Source: Bacteroidota bacterium
Lineage (GTDB): Bacteria; Bacteroidota; Bacteroidia; Cytophagales; Spirosomataceae
Direction: 5' to 3'
DNA: 64,000 nucleotides
Assembly: GCA_020161355.1 (NCBI GenBank)
Contig: JAIUOF010000006.1
Location: 124,001-188,000, forward strand
In this document: positions 8,696-16,111 of the stretch, piece after piece
Layout of the letters: the number at the start of each line of letters is the position of its first letter
Position numbering within the stretch: position 1 is the stretch's first letter
Position numbers and translations under genes: made by a program
Notes under the pieces: generated by a model
The model's database searches: none
Told to the model about the DNA's origin: nothing
What the model saw: the letters and a program-made list of their open reading frames with translations, nothing else

Positions 8696-9127
8696 TTAGA
8701 CTTTGTCAACAATGAGCTTAATCCCATCTATTTTTTTGATGAGCACCTTGGCTCCTTCATCAATTGGCTCGCCGTCTTTTTCATAGGCAATCCAGTCAGA
8801 ACCACGGTAAAAAACCTTTCCTTCGCCACCGGCAGGTATTCCCACCGAAACTTTGGCATATTCATCTACAATCTCTTTGAACTCGCCTCCTTTTTTCAGA
8901 AACAAATTCATGAATTTATTCCTAAAGAAAAATAAGCTCAATAATGAAGACAGGGCAAAGAAGGCGATTTGGGTAAAAAGGTCATCAAATCCGCCGAGCC
9001 AAACAATCAACCCGGTGGCCAGAGCTCCTATGCCAAAAAACAAGGCATAAAAAGAAGTCGAAAAGATCTCAAGAATCAGCAGAGCTACCCCCACAATAAT
9101 CCATACATTTGCTTCGGTCAATTCCAT
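8696..9127 (-). CDS. NfeD-like membrane protein
   Basis: A 143-residue protein with two or three N-terminal membrane segments (about 8-26, 30-46, 52-67) and a C-terminal OB-fold (about 85-143) containing GGEGKVFYRGSDWIAYEKDG, the signature of NfeD proteins. NfeD proteins pair with SPFH/stomatin proteins and help organise or proteolyse them at the membrane. Here the gene follows the SPFH gene with a single base between stop and start, the usual arrangement. Confidence 0.9.
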   Translation of the reverse strand: MELTEANVWIIVGVALLILEIFSTSFYALFFGIGALATGLIVWLGGFDDLFTQIAFFALSSLLSLFFFRNKFMNLFLKKGGEFKEIVDEYAKVSVGIPAGGEGKVFYRGSDWIAYEKDGEPIDEGAKVLIKKIDGIKLIVDKV

Positions 9128-9128
9128 A

Positions 9129-10040
9129 TTATTTTGCTTTTTGTTGATTTATCACATTCATGGCGGTAGCGATAACTGAGCTCACATCGGCCATGTTTGA
9201 GGGCAAAATAAGCGTATTGGTTTCTTTCGCAAGCTTACCAAACTGAGCTATATAATTCTCAGCCACTTTGAGTTGCACTGCCTCTGAGCCACCTTTTGAT
9301 TGGATAGCTTCGGCAACCATTTTGATCGAATCTGCAGTTGCTTCAGCCACGGCTCTAATTGCCGATGCTTCACCTTCAGCCTCATTGATTTGTTGTAATT
9401 TCTGAGCTTCAGATTCTAAAACCACTCTTTGTTTTTCACCTTCGGCCATGTTGATAGCAAATTGTTTTTTACCTTCAGACTCAAGAATAACAGAACGTTT
9501 TTCACGCTCAGCCTGCATCTGTTTCTCCATAGCTTGCAACACAGATGCCGGAGGAGTGATATTCTTGATTTCATAACGAAGTACTTTCACACCCCAACCA
9601 ATTGCAGCTTCATCAATGGCGGCAACAACCGCAGTATTGATAATCATCCTTTCTACAAAAGTCTTATCAAGGTCTATTTTACCAATTTCACTTCGCATGG
9701 TGGTTTGGGCCAGCTGGGTAACTGCAAATACATAGTCATTGATACCATAAGAAGCCTTCTGAGGATCAACCACCTGTAGGAATATCACCCCATCAACACG
9801 CACCTGAACGTTGTCTTTGGTGATACAAATCTGCTCATGAATGTCATAGGCCTGCTCTTTCAGGCTATGCTTGTAAGCCACCCGATCAAAAAAAGGCATA
9901 ATAAAATTGATGCCGGGCTGCAATACTCCGTTATACTTCCCGAGTCTCTCGATGATATAAGCGGTCTGCTGAGGAACAACTTTGATGGTCATCATCACGA
10001 CCACCACGATTAGGGCAATAATAGCAATTAGTGAATACAT
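9129..10040 (-). CDS. SPFH/Band 7 (paraslipin, QmcA-type) protein
   Basis: A 303-residue stomatin-family protein. An N-terminal membrane anchor (about 4-22) is followed by the SPFH domain (about 25-190: VVPQQTAYIIERLGKYNGVLQPGIN) and an Ala/Glu-rich coiled coil (about 190-260). Known paraslipins oligomerise in the inner membrane and associate with FtsH/HflKC-like proteolysis. It is first gene of a two-gene unit with NfeD. The following 325 bases upstream are non-coding. Confidence 0.9.
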   Translation of the reverse strand: MYSLIAIIALIVVVVMMTIKVVPQQTAYIIERLGKYNGVLQPGINFIMPFFDRVAYKHSLKEQAYDIHEQICITKDNVQVRVDGVIFLQVVDPQKASYGINDYVFAVTQLAQTTMRSEIGKIDLDKTFVERMIINTAVVAAIDEAAIGWGVKVLRYEIKNITPPASVLQAMEKQMQAEREKRSVILESEGKKQFAINMAEGEKQRVVLESEAQKLQQINEAEGEASAIRAVAEATADSIKMVAEAIQSKGGSEAVQLKVAENYIAQFGKLAKETNTLILPSNMADVSSVIATAMNVINQQKAK

Positions 10041-10365
10041 TTTTTAGAGATTTAGATTTAAAAAATAAATTTAATGAGACAAAATTAGATTCCCTAACAA
10101 AGCCGGAAAAGATAAATGGGATAAATCAAGGCGGCATGTACAGGATAGGATGCAGGATTTGACAAATGGTAATTATGGAATGGTATTGGATTTTATTTTA
10201 TCTAAAAACAAAATAAAATTGCACAAATCAAATAAAAATAAGCATAAAAAACAGAGGATATATATATTAAATATTGATTTTCAGCATTTTAATCAAACAA
10301 AGAAAGGATTATCGAAGCATTTCCTTACCTTTGTACCCAATTTACAGTAGTGATATTGCAAAAAC
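10041..10365. other. Divergent intergenic region upstream of the pseudouridine synthase
   Basis: Separates the divergent SPFH and pseudouridine synthase genes. The short frame at 10150-10350 has no family features and no good start. A TACCTTTG -7 box at 10326-10333 is the only clear signal; no TTTG -33 element stands at the right distance. Confidence 0.5.
10326..10333 (+). promoter_or_regulatory. Candidate -7 box for the pseudouridine synthase gene
   Basis: TACCTTTG fits the Bacteroidota -7 consensus TAnnTTTG and lies 32 bases before the ATG. No clear -33 TTTG is present. Confidence 0.4.
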
Positions 10366-12066
10366 ATGAGAAAAACAATTTCAGAAAACGGTCGAAAAAA
10401 TTCGTCACGTTCGGAAAAACCGAACTATTCTTCTTCAGAAAAGAAAACCTTTAAACCAGCCTCCGATTCAAAAAGGACTTTTGGAAAAACTGATTCAAAA
10501 TTTGAACCTAAGGGTAAATTTGGACTGAGTGCAAGGCCGGAAAAATCATCAACGGTAGGAGATTACAAAAAATCTGAACGGTCAACAGAAAGATCCGGCT
10601 TTAAAAAATTTGATTCAAAACCAGGATTTTCTGAAAGAAAGGAAAGTTCAGAGTGGAGCTCGCCCAAAAGATCTTTTAGAAAATCAGAAGATAACAACCG
10701 GAATTTTGAGAAAAAAGATTTCAAACCGCGTTTTGAAAACTCAGAAAATAGAAGACCTAATCAAGCCGAAGGAGGGAGATTTGAAGGTAAAAGAGAATTT
10801 AATAGCAATCGCTCTGAAAGAAAGGAAGGTGGGAGATTTGAAGGCAAAAGAGAATTCAACAACAACCGCTCTGAAAGAAACGAAGGGGGGAGATTTGAAG
10901 GCAAAAGAGAATTCAACAACAACCGCTCTGAAAGAAACGAAGGTGGCAGATTTGAGAGCAAAAGAGAATTCAACAGCAACCGCTCTGAAAGAAACGAAGG
11001 TGGCAGATTTGAAGGCAAAAGAGAATTTAACAGCAATCGCTCTGAAAGAAAAGAAGGTGGGAGATTTGAAGGTAAAAGAGAATTCAACAGCAATCGCTCT
11101 GAAAGAAATGAAGGTGGCAGATTTGAGAAAAAATCTTTTAAAAAACCGGAATATACCCCTGAAAACAAGTTTGAAAAGGAGGAAAATTTCGGAAAAAGGA
11201 AATTTAATAACCGTGACTCGGCAGCCAATACCCAAAATCATGAGTGGAGCCGTCAGGTAGGGTTGAGTATTCAGCCTGACTATGACGAAGAAAATCTCAG
11301 AAAAAAATTACCTCCGAAAGTTCAGGCGAAAATTGAAAAATCAGAAAGAACAAGGCCTGAAACCGTAAGACTAAACAGGTTTTTGGCCAATGCCGGACTT
11401 TGCTCCAGACGTGAAGCAGACGAAATGATTGCCTCCGGCCAGATTACCGTAAATGGTGAAACCATCACCGAAATGGGCTACCAGGTTAAAACCACTGATG
11501 TTGTAAAATATGGGCGTAAAATATTGAACAGAGAGAAATTTGTTTATGTTTTACTCAATAAGCCTAAAGATTTCCTGACTACTACCGATGATCCTGATGG
11601 AAGAAAAACGGTAATGGATTTGGTTAAAAATGCATGCAAAGAAAGGATTTACCCTGTTGGAAGACTGGACAGATCAACTACAGGGTTGTTGCTACTGACC
11701 AACGACGGCGAGCTGGCAGATAAGCTTTCGCACCCGTCCAACAATATGAAGAAAATCTACCAGGTTGAAATCGACAAACCGATTGTACAGGATGACTTCG
11801 ATAAGATTTTGGAAGGAATTGAGCTTGAAGATGGCACTATAAAAGCCGATGACCTATCAGTGATTACACCTGACCATCAGGTAGTTGGCATCGAAATTCA
11901 TTCCGGCAAAAACAGGATTGTCAGAAGGATATTTGAGAGCCTGGGGTATGAAGTCACCAAACTTGACCGCACAACCTACGCCGGATTGAGTAAAAAGGAT
12001 TTACCGAGGGGAAACTGGAGATTTTTAACTGAAAAAGAAGTAATTAGATTAAAATATTTAATTTGA
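10366..12066 (+). CDS. RsuA/RluB-family rRNA pseudouridine synthase with long repetitive N-terminal arm
   Basis: A 566-residue protein whose enzyme part is only the last 240 residues: an S4 RNA-binding domain (about 337-385, RLNRFLANAGLCSRREADE) and the pseudouridylase domain with the catalytic Asp435 in VGRLDRSTTG. It should isomerise a specific uridine in 23S or 16S rRNA; RluB versus RsuA cannot be decided here. The first 330 residues are a disordered, highly charged Arg/Lys/Glu/Ser/Asn arm including six perfect-length 19-residue repeats (from residue 135) of the EGGRFEGKREFNSNRSERN type. Long basic arms are common in Bacteroidota members, but this one is unusually long. It is followed by a small helical-protein gene. 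Confidence 0.9.
   Translation: MRKTISENGRKNSSRSEKPNYSSSEKKTFKPASDSKRTFGKTDSKFEPKGKFGLSARPEKSSTVGDYKKSERSTERSGFKKFDSKPGFSERKESSEWSSPKRSFRKSEDNNRNFEKKDFKPRFENSENRRPNQAEGGRFEGKREFNSNRSERKEGGRFEGKREFNNNRSERNEGGRFEGKREFNNNRSERNEGGRFESKREFNSNRSERNEGGRFEGKREFNSNRSERKEGGRFEGKREFNSNRSERNEGGRFEKKSFKKPEYTPENKFEKEENFGKRKFNNRDSAANTQNHEWSRQVGLSIQPDYDEENLRKKLPPKVQAKIEKSERTRPETVRLNRFLANAGLCSRREADEMIASGQITVNGETITEMGYQVKTTDVVKYGRKILNREKFVYVLLNKPKDFLTTTDDPDGRKTVMDLVKNACKERIYPVGRLDRSTTGLLLLTNDGELADKLSHPSNNMKKIYQVEIDKPIVQDDFDKILEGIELEDGTIKADDLSVITPDHQVVGIEIHSGKNRIVRRIFESLGYEVTKLDRTTYAGLSKKDLPRGNWRFLTEKEVIRLKYLI
10768..11127 (+). repeat. 57-bp in-frame tandem repeat (six full units plus part)
   Basis: Units begin at 10768 and recur every 57 bases up to 11109, with a seventh, partial unit EGGRFE from 11110. 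Each encodes 19 residues rich in Arg, Glu, Gly, Phe and Asn (RGG/FGG-like). Differences between units are mainly N/S and K/N changes. Because 57 is divisible by 3, other frames also stay open, giving repetitive shadow frames on both strands. Confidence 0.95.
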
Positions 12067-12072
12067 TTTTAA

Positions 12073-12080
12073 TAATTTTG
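12073..12080 (+). promoter_or_regulatory. Candidate -7 box for the helical LEA-like gene
   Basis: TAATTTTG matches the -7 consensus and lies 23 bases before the ATG, immediately after the stop of the pseudouridine synthase gene. It suggests the small gene also has its own promoter. Confidence 0.4.
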
Positions 12081-12103
12081 TAAAAAATAAACAAAAACCT
12101 AAA

Positions 12104-12619
12104 ATGGAAGAGAACAAAAAAGATATGATGGATCAGGCTACTGACATGGCTGCCAAAGCTAAAGAAGTTGCAACTGAAAAATTGGCTGATGTAAAAGAAG
12201 ATGCTGCAGAACTTGTAAGTGAAGCAAAAGAAAAAGCCGCGGAAATGGTGGGTGATGCCAAAGAAGCTTTTGATTCGGCAAAAGAAAAAATCAGCGAATT
12301 GGTTGATGCAGATAAACTTAAAGCTGAAGCTGCAGAAAAAATAGCTGATGTAAAAGCCGCTGCTGCTGACCTTAAAGAAGACGCTGCCGAGGCATTGAAT
12401 GCTGCAAAAGCTAAAGTTTCGGAATTGGTTAACGAAGAAAAACTTAACGAATTGAAAGCTGAAGCGGCTGAAAAATTGGGTGATCTTAAAGGCGAAGCCG
12501 AAGAAGCTCTCAACAAAGCCAAAGATAAAGCTAATGAATTGGCCGGCGAAGCTGAAGAAGCGGTACAGGAAGTTGCTAAAAAAGCAAAAGGCTTTTTCTC
12601 AAGACTTTTCGGAAAATAA
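12104..12619 (+). CDS. LEA-like/apolipoprotein-like amphipathic helical protein
   Basis: A 171-residue protein composed almost wholly of Ala, Lys, Glu, Asp and Leu in 11- to 14-residue heptad-like units (for example AAELVSEAKEKAAEMVGDAKE), predicted as continuous amphipathic helix. It ends in the hydrophobic/basic GFFSRLFGK. No signal peptide is present. Composition resembles late-embryogenesis-abundant group 3 proteins and YtxH-type stress proteins; a role in desiccation, membrane or protein protection is inference only. It is followed at once by a strong terminator, so it ends its transcription unit. Confidence 0.75.
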   Translation: MEENKKDMMDQATDMAAKAKEVATEKLADVKEDAAELVSEAKEKAAEMVGDAKEAFDSAKEKISELVDADKLKAEAAEKIADVKAAAADLKEDAAEALNAAKAKVSELVNEEKLNELKAEAAEKLGDLKGEAEEALNKAKDKANELAGEAEEAVQEVAKKAKGFFSRLFGK

Positions 12620-12628
12620 TATTTATGA

Positions 12629-12652
12629 AAACTCCCCCGAAAGGGAGTTTTT
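12629..12652 (+). terminator. Intrinsic terminator after the LEA-like gene
   Basis: AAACTCCC pairs with GGGAGTTT around a short loop and is followed by a T-run, 10 bases after the stop. Confidence 0.9.
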
Positions 12653-12717
12653 TTATCTATAATATTTTCATTTTTTTCTGAAATTTCAAAATGTTTGAAT
12701 ATTTCAGAATTTAAAAA

Positions 12718-12749
12718 TTTGTTTTATGCCTTTTCAAGCTTTAATTTTG
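12718..12749 (+). promoter_or_regulatory. Bacteroidota-type promoter for the 12778 lipoprotein gene
   Basis: TTTG at 12718-12721 and TAATTTTG at 12742-12749 are separated by exactly 20 bases, fitting the sigma-ABfr consensus. Transcription would begin near 12755, giving a leader of about 23 bases. Confidence 0.6.
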
Positions 12750-12777
12750 TATAAGTTAACATTTACAAATCACTATT

Positions 12778-13374
12778 ATGAAACGAATTATTTATTTGCT
12801 GGCATTAACCACACTGATGGCTTGCAAAAAAGAGGATACCACACCTGAAAAAGCCAATGAGTTAACAGTAGGAAGCAAATTATATAAATTTGATGAAGCC
12901 ATAATTGAAAATTATGGTCAGAAAAGTGGCGAAGGCCATAACAATGATTTTTGGTTGGTAACCAATACCATCAAACCAATTTTTGACGATGGCGTTATCA
13001 ATTGGTTTACAGGAAAAGGGAATCTTTTATATCTGGAACTTTACAGCAATACCCCCAATAGCTACGAAGTAGGTAATTACAGTTTAAACGACACCAAAAA
13101 ACCTTTTACTTTTGAATCGGGTTATTATATCACTGACGCAGATTTTGATGAATTTACCGGAGAATACTCAGATATTATTGCTGGCACAGTAAAAGTTATA
13201 AGTGTAAAACCTAACAAAATTGAGCTAGAATATGAACTGACCAATGATCAAAATCAAAAGGTAAAAGGTTATTACAACGGCCCAACTACAGTTTATGATT
13301 ATTCAAAGAATCCTAATGCACGAATTAAAAATGCAATTGTAAAAAAGTCTAAAAAGCGGGGATTTAAGCTTTGA
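12778..13374 (+). CDS. Hypothetical lipoprotein
   Basis: A 198-residue protein with a lipoprotein signal (MACKK, lipid-attached Cys16). The mature part looks beta-rich, with alternating hydrophobic residues and a late GTVKVISVKPNKIELEYEL segment followed by a GYYNG turn, a pattern seen in many small Bacteroidota lipoproteins of calycin-like fold. I do not recognise a specific family. It has its own promoter and terminates against the convergent T9SS gene at a shared hairpin. Confidence 0.65.
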   Translation: MKRIIYLLALTTLMACKKEDTTPEKANELTVGSKLYKFDEAIIENYGQKSGEGHNNDFWLVTNTIKPIFDDGVINWFTGKGNLLYLELYSNTPNSYEVGNYSLNDTKKPFTFESGYYITDADFDEFTGEYSDIIAGTVKVISVKPNKIELEYELTNDQNQKVKGYYNGPTTVYDYSKNPNARIKNAIVKKSKKRGFKL

Positions 13375-13390
13375 TATAATTCTTTTAATA

Positions 13391-13430
13391 AAAAACTTGA
13401 TTGCCAATTTGAATTTTGACAATCAAGTTT
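13391..13430. terminator. Terminator between convergent genes
   Basis: AAACTTGATTG (13393-13403) and CAATCAAGTTT (13420-13430) are perfect 11-base complements with a 16-base loop. The T-run is better on the minus strand, so it mainly serves the T9SS-domain gene. Confidence 0.75.
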
Positions 13431-13450
13431 AAAAAGTAAGAAAATGCTTA

Positions 13451-14224
13451 TTAATCTACCCTCACTTTCCGGCTCACACCGTCTTCACCCTGGGCGATCA
13501 TCACAAAGAATACACCTTTCGAGCCTTTGTCTAATTTTATCTGACCTACATATTCGCCTTTAAATTTCTTTTCGTCTTCTTTGGCTACTACTTTTCCGTT
13601 AAGGTCGATGACCGTGATTTTTACATCTCCTTCATTGGGAGCAAAAAACCTGATATTCAATACATTGGTCTGCGGTTTATTGGTAAATACATCTACAGCC
13701 TTGATGGTAGCCGGCCCGCCATCTTTAAACATCCTGTCGTCAAACTCATAAATTTTGGCTCCTTTTAATCTGTAAGGAATATCAACAAGTTTATCGTGTA
13801 AGCGGTCCATTTCGAAATTAAACTCTCTCATATTATCATCAAAAGAATAGAATCTCTTCCTTTTTCCAGGGAAATTACCTTCTTCCTGCCATTCAAAATC
13901 TTTGTCGTCATCGATTCTGATATCAAAATCCTGGTCACCTTTTCTTTCCTTGATAATCACTTTAGTTTTTTTGCCTTCTTTGCCATCAATTAAAGTGTCG
14001 AGGTTTTCATCGATGATAACTGCGTCTGACATGCCGTTGGATTCTATTTCCTTCTCGATAATTTCAACCTTCCCGTCAATTTTCTTCTCAATTCTGACTT
14101 TCTTTTTTCCGGGAGTTTCACTATTGGTCACATCGACCTTTACTTCCTTTTTTACTTCTTTATTTTGGGCGTTTACAGTAAGCATTCCCAAAAGCCCAAT
14201 GGCCAAAACAAATATTTTTTTCAT
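13451..14224 (-). CDS. Secreted protein with T9SS type A sorting domain
   Basis: A 257-residue protein with a signal peptide (cleavage after about VNAQ, residue 20), a Lys/Glu/Val-rich charged region (21-115), a middle segment containing DRLHDKLVDIPYRLKG, and a C-terminal beta domain of about 75 residues (PQTNVLNIRFFAPNEGD, then TVIDLNGKVV, then GVFFVMIAQGEDGVSRKVRV). This C-terminal pattern is the type A sorting signal that directs proteins through the type IX secretion system to the cell surface. The passenger has no recognised domain. It ends at a shared terminator and faces the 12778 lipoprotein. Confidence 0.75.
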   Translation of the reverse strand: MKKIFVLAIGLLGMLTVNAQNKEVKKEVKVDVTNSETPGKKKVRIEKKIDGKVEIIEKEIESNGMSDAVIIDENLDTLIDGKEGKKTKVIIKERKGDQDFDIRIDDDKDFEWQEEGNFPGKRKRFYSFDDNMREFNFEMDRLHDKLVDIPYRLKGAKIYEFDDRMFKDGGPATIKAVDVFTNKPQTNVLNIRFFAPNEGDVKITVIDLNGKVVAKEDEKKFKGEYVGQIKLDKGSKGVFFVMIAQGEDGVSRKVRVD

Positions 14225-14457
14225 ATAACAATTTTATTTTTTCTTAAAGACTAAAAACCTTTGCTAAGGTTGCATTTAAAATTTTCAAAAGCTTATTTTA
14301 CGTCTTAAAAAATGTTAAAACTTATATTCTGAAGGCTATTGTGGCTATTTGAGCATTTTTTTGATTAAAATCAAAAGTATTCAAGATCAGGATAACTACT
14401 TCATTAGCCTCAAAATTAATATGTTGCATCGGCAAGTAAACTATTCTCATAGAAAAA

Positions 14458-14754
14458 ATGATCGTACGAATTGTAAAAATGATTTTTAAAGAAGAAAAGC
14501 TGGAGGAGTTTTTCGGATATTTAAAAAATAATCAGCACAGAATCAAAGCATTTGAGGGGTGTGAAATGGTAGAAATACTTCAGGATAAAAAAAATCCTGC
14601 AATTGTTATGACACACAGTCATTGGACGGATGAATCTTACTTGGAGAAATACCGTGTTTCTGAGGTTTTCAATGAAATTTGGGGAAATACGAAAATTCAT
14701 TTTGCAGAAAAGCCCGAGGCCTGGACTTTACGCAGCCTGGAAAGACTAAGTTGA
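14458..14754 (+). CDS. ABM-domain (antibiotic biosynthesis monooxygenase-like) protein
   Basis: A 98-residue single-domain protein with the dimeric alpha+beta barrel pattern: MIVRIVKMIFKEEKLEEF, FEGCEMVEILQD, VMTHSHWTDESYLEKYR. Family members are quinol monooxygenases or haem-degrading and related small enzymes; the specific role cannot be told. It is followed 41 bases later by a small secreted-protein gene and then a hydrolase on the same strand, so the three may be one unit. Confidence 0.8.
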   Translation: MIVRIVKMIFKEEKLEEFFGYLKNNQHRIKAFEGCEMVEILQDKKNPAIVMTHSHWTDESYLEKYRVSEVFNEIWGNTKIHFAEKPEAWTLRSLERLS

Positions 14755-14795
14755 ATATTGAATCGTTTTTATATTTAGACCAGTAATTTAGACAT

Positions 14796-14990
14796 ATGAA
14801 ATTCAAATTGATAATATTGTTTTTTTTATTCTTTGGAATAGAGAATCATACATTTTCCAACCCTGGTTTTTCACCAAAAGAAAGCCTGAAAGTTGAGAAG
14901 AAAAGAAAAGACGGGCAATACAAAAAGAAAAAACACCGGCTCAAAAAGTTTTTAATGGGAAAAAGATACTGTGACTGTCCAAAACACTGA
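14796..14990 (+). CDS. Small basic exported protein with CxCPKH C-terminus
   Basis: A 64-residue protein: a hydrophobic signal (1-21, cleavage near TFS), then a strongly basic middle (KKRKDGQYKKKKHRLKK) and the C-terminal sequence RYCDCPKH. From general familiarity, short Bacteroidota proteins ending in C-x-C-P-K-H recur, but I cannot name a family. The two Cys and the His could bind a metal. It lies between the ABM and hydrolase genes with short gaps, which supports it being real. Confidence 0.6.
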   Translation: MKFKLIILFFLFFGIENHTFSNPGFSPKESLKVEKKRKDGQYKKKKHRLKKFLMGKRYCDCPKH

Positions 14991-15012
14991 CTTTGAATAA
15001 AATACTAATCAA

Positions 15013-16056
15013 ATGAAATACTTTTTAAAAATACTTTTCCTGGTTCCAATTTATGCTTTTGGGCAAAATTTCGAAGAAAAAGAATTAATCATTTTACAGG
15101 AGAAAGAAGGATTTGAAATTTCCGGAACTCTTACTATTCCTCAAAATAACCCTGATTTCAAAATCGGAATTATGATTACCGGATCGGGACAAACCGACAG
15201 AGATGAAACCATAGGCAAGCACAAAATTTTCAGAGACCTTGCTCATAAACTCGCCGACCATGGTATTGCCACTTTCAGATATGATGACCGGGGTGGGTAT
15301 AAATCGAAGGGTCCAAAAGTACAAAACAGTACCGCCGACCAACTTGCCGCTGATGCGGTTTCGGTTTTTTCCTATTTACAAAAAAATTATCCGGGGCATA
15401 AAACAGGCTTTATAGGGCACAGCGAAGGCGGTGGACTGGCAGCAATGGCTTCAGTCCTTGCTCCTAAAACTTCATTTGTGGTGTCTCTGGCCGGAATAGC
15501 CCGTAATGGAATGGATGTACTAGTCCAACAAAATTATGATATTTTTGTAAAATCCAAACTTCCCGAAAAAGATGTAAACGCATATCTGGACCAATTTTTC
15601 AAACCAGTATTAAATTTTGTGACAGCTGAACCTGACAGTTTGAAAAAACTTAATTTTATTTTAGAAACCGGAAAGAAATTCAGAGAACAGAATCCTGATG
15701 CCGCTCTGGCTTTAAGGTCAAACACTTCAGAAAAAATGGCTCCAATGTTTCAGAAACAACTGGACAACCCCTGGTTTATCAGCTTTTTGAAATCCAACCC
15801 TATGGATTATTGGAAAAAAATCAAATGTAAAACACTGGCATTAAATGGAAGCCTTGATGTACAGGTGAGTCCGGCAAATGATTTGGGGGCTATCGAAAAA
15901 CTTAATAACAAGCATATTACCTGCAAAGTCCTTGAAAAACATAATCACCTTTTTCAAATAGCAGAAACCGGAAGTCTTGCAGAATATTATACCATTAAGG
16001 AGAGTGTGTCGGAAGAAACCATAAAAGTTGTTTCTGAATTTTTAAATTCTTTCTGA
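15013..16056 (+). CDS. Exported alpha/beta hydrolase
   Basis: A 347-residue protein with a signal peptide (cleavage after about AFGQ, residue 18). The alpha/beta-hydrolase fold begins at about 35. The oxyanion region is ITGSGQTDRDE, the nucleophile Ser137 is in GHSEGG, the acid is probably Asp in NGSLDVQV (about 282), and His in KHNHLFQ (about 316). It resembles the esterase/acylaminoacyl-type family found in Bacteroidota (DUF1749/YqiA-like peptidase S9 relatives). The substrate is unknown. It is predicted periplasmic and ends at a bidirectional terminator shared with infB. Confidence 0.8.
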   Translation: MKYFLKILFLVPIYAFGQNFEEKELIILQEKEGFEISGTLTIPQNNPDFKIGIMITGSGQTDRDETIGKHKIFRDLAHKLADHGIATFRYDDRGGYKSKGPKVQNSTADQLAADAVSVFSYLQKNYPGHKTGFIGHSEGGGLAAMASVLAPKTSFVVSLAGIARNGMDVLVQQNYDIFVKSKLPEKDVNAYLDQFFKPVLNFVTAEPDSLKKLNFILETGKKFREQNPDAALALRSNTSEKMAPMFQKQLDNPWFISFLKSNPMDYWKKIKCKTLALNGSLDVQVSPANDLGAIEKLNNKHITCKVLEKHNHLFQIAETGSLAEYYTIKESVSEETIKVVSEFLNSF

Positions 16057-16062
16057 TAAAAT

Positions 16063-16097
16063 AAAAAAAGCGATGAAGAAATTCACCGCTTTTTTTT
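16063..16097. terminator. Bidirectional terminator between hydrolase gene and infB
   Basis: AAAAAAGCG ... CGCTTTTTT flank an inner TGAA/TTCA pair with a GAAA loop. T-runs stand on both sides, so it can stop transcription from either convergent gene. Confidence 0.85.
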
Positions 16098-16111
16098 ATT
16101 CCTATTCTTTA

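Noticed and set aside
8489..8935. Plus-strand frame of 148 codons overlapping the NfeD gene
   Set aside because: The first half is AT-driven Lys/Phe/Ile sequence in intergenic DNA, the second half is antisense to a well-supported gene; no family features.
10150..10350. 66-codon plus-strand frame upstream of the pseudouridine synthase
   Set aside because: Lys/Asn-rich, no family, and it overlaps the predicted promoter of the next gene.
10610..11260. Repetitive frames on both strands across the 57-bp repeat
   Set aside because: They exist because the repeat length is a multiple of three; only the frame ending in the pseudouridylase domain has domains and a promoter.
12133..12522. Antisense Ala/Ser-rich frame over the LEA-like gene
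   Set aside because: Mirror image of a low-complexity coding region; no start signals.
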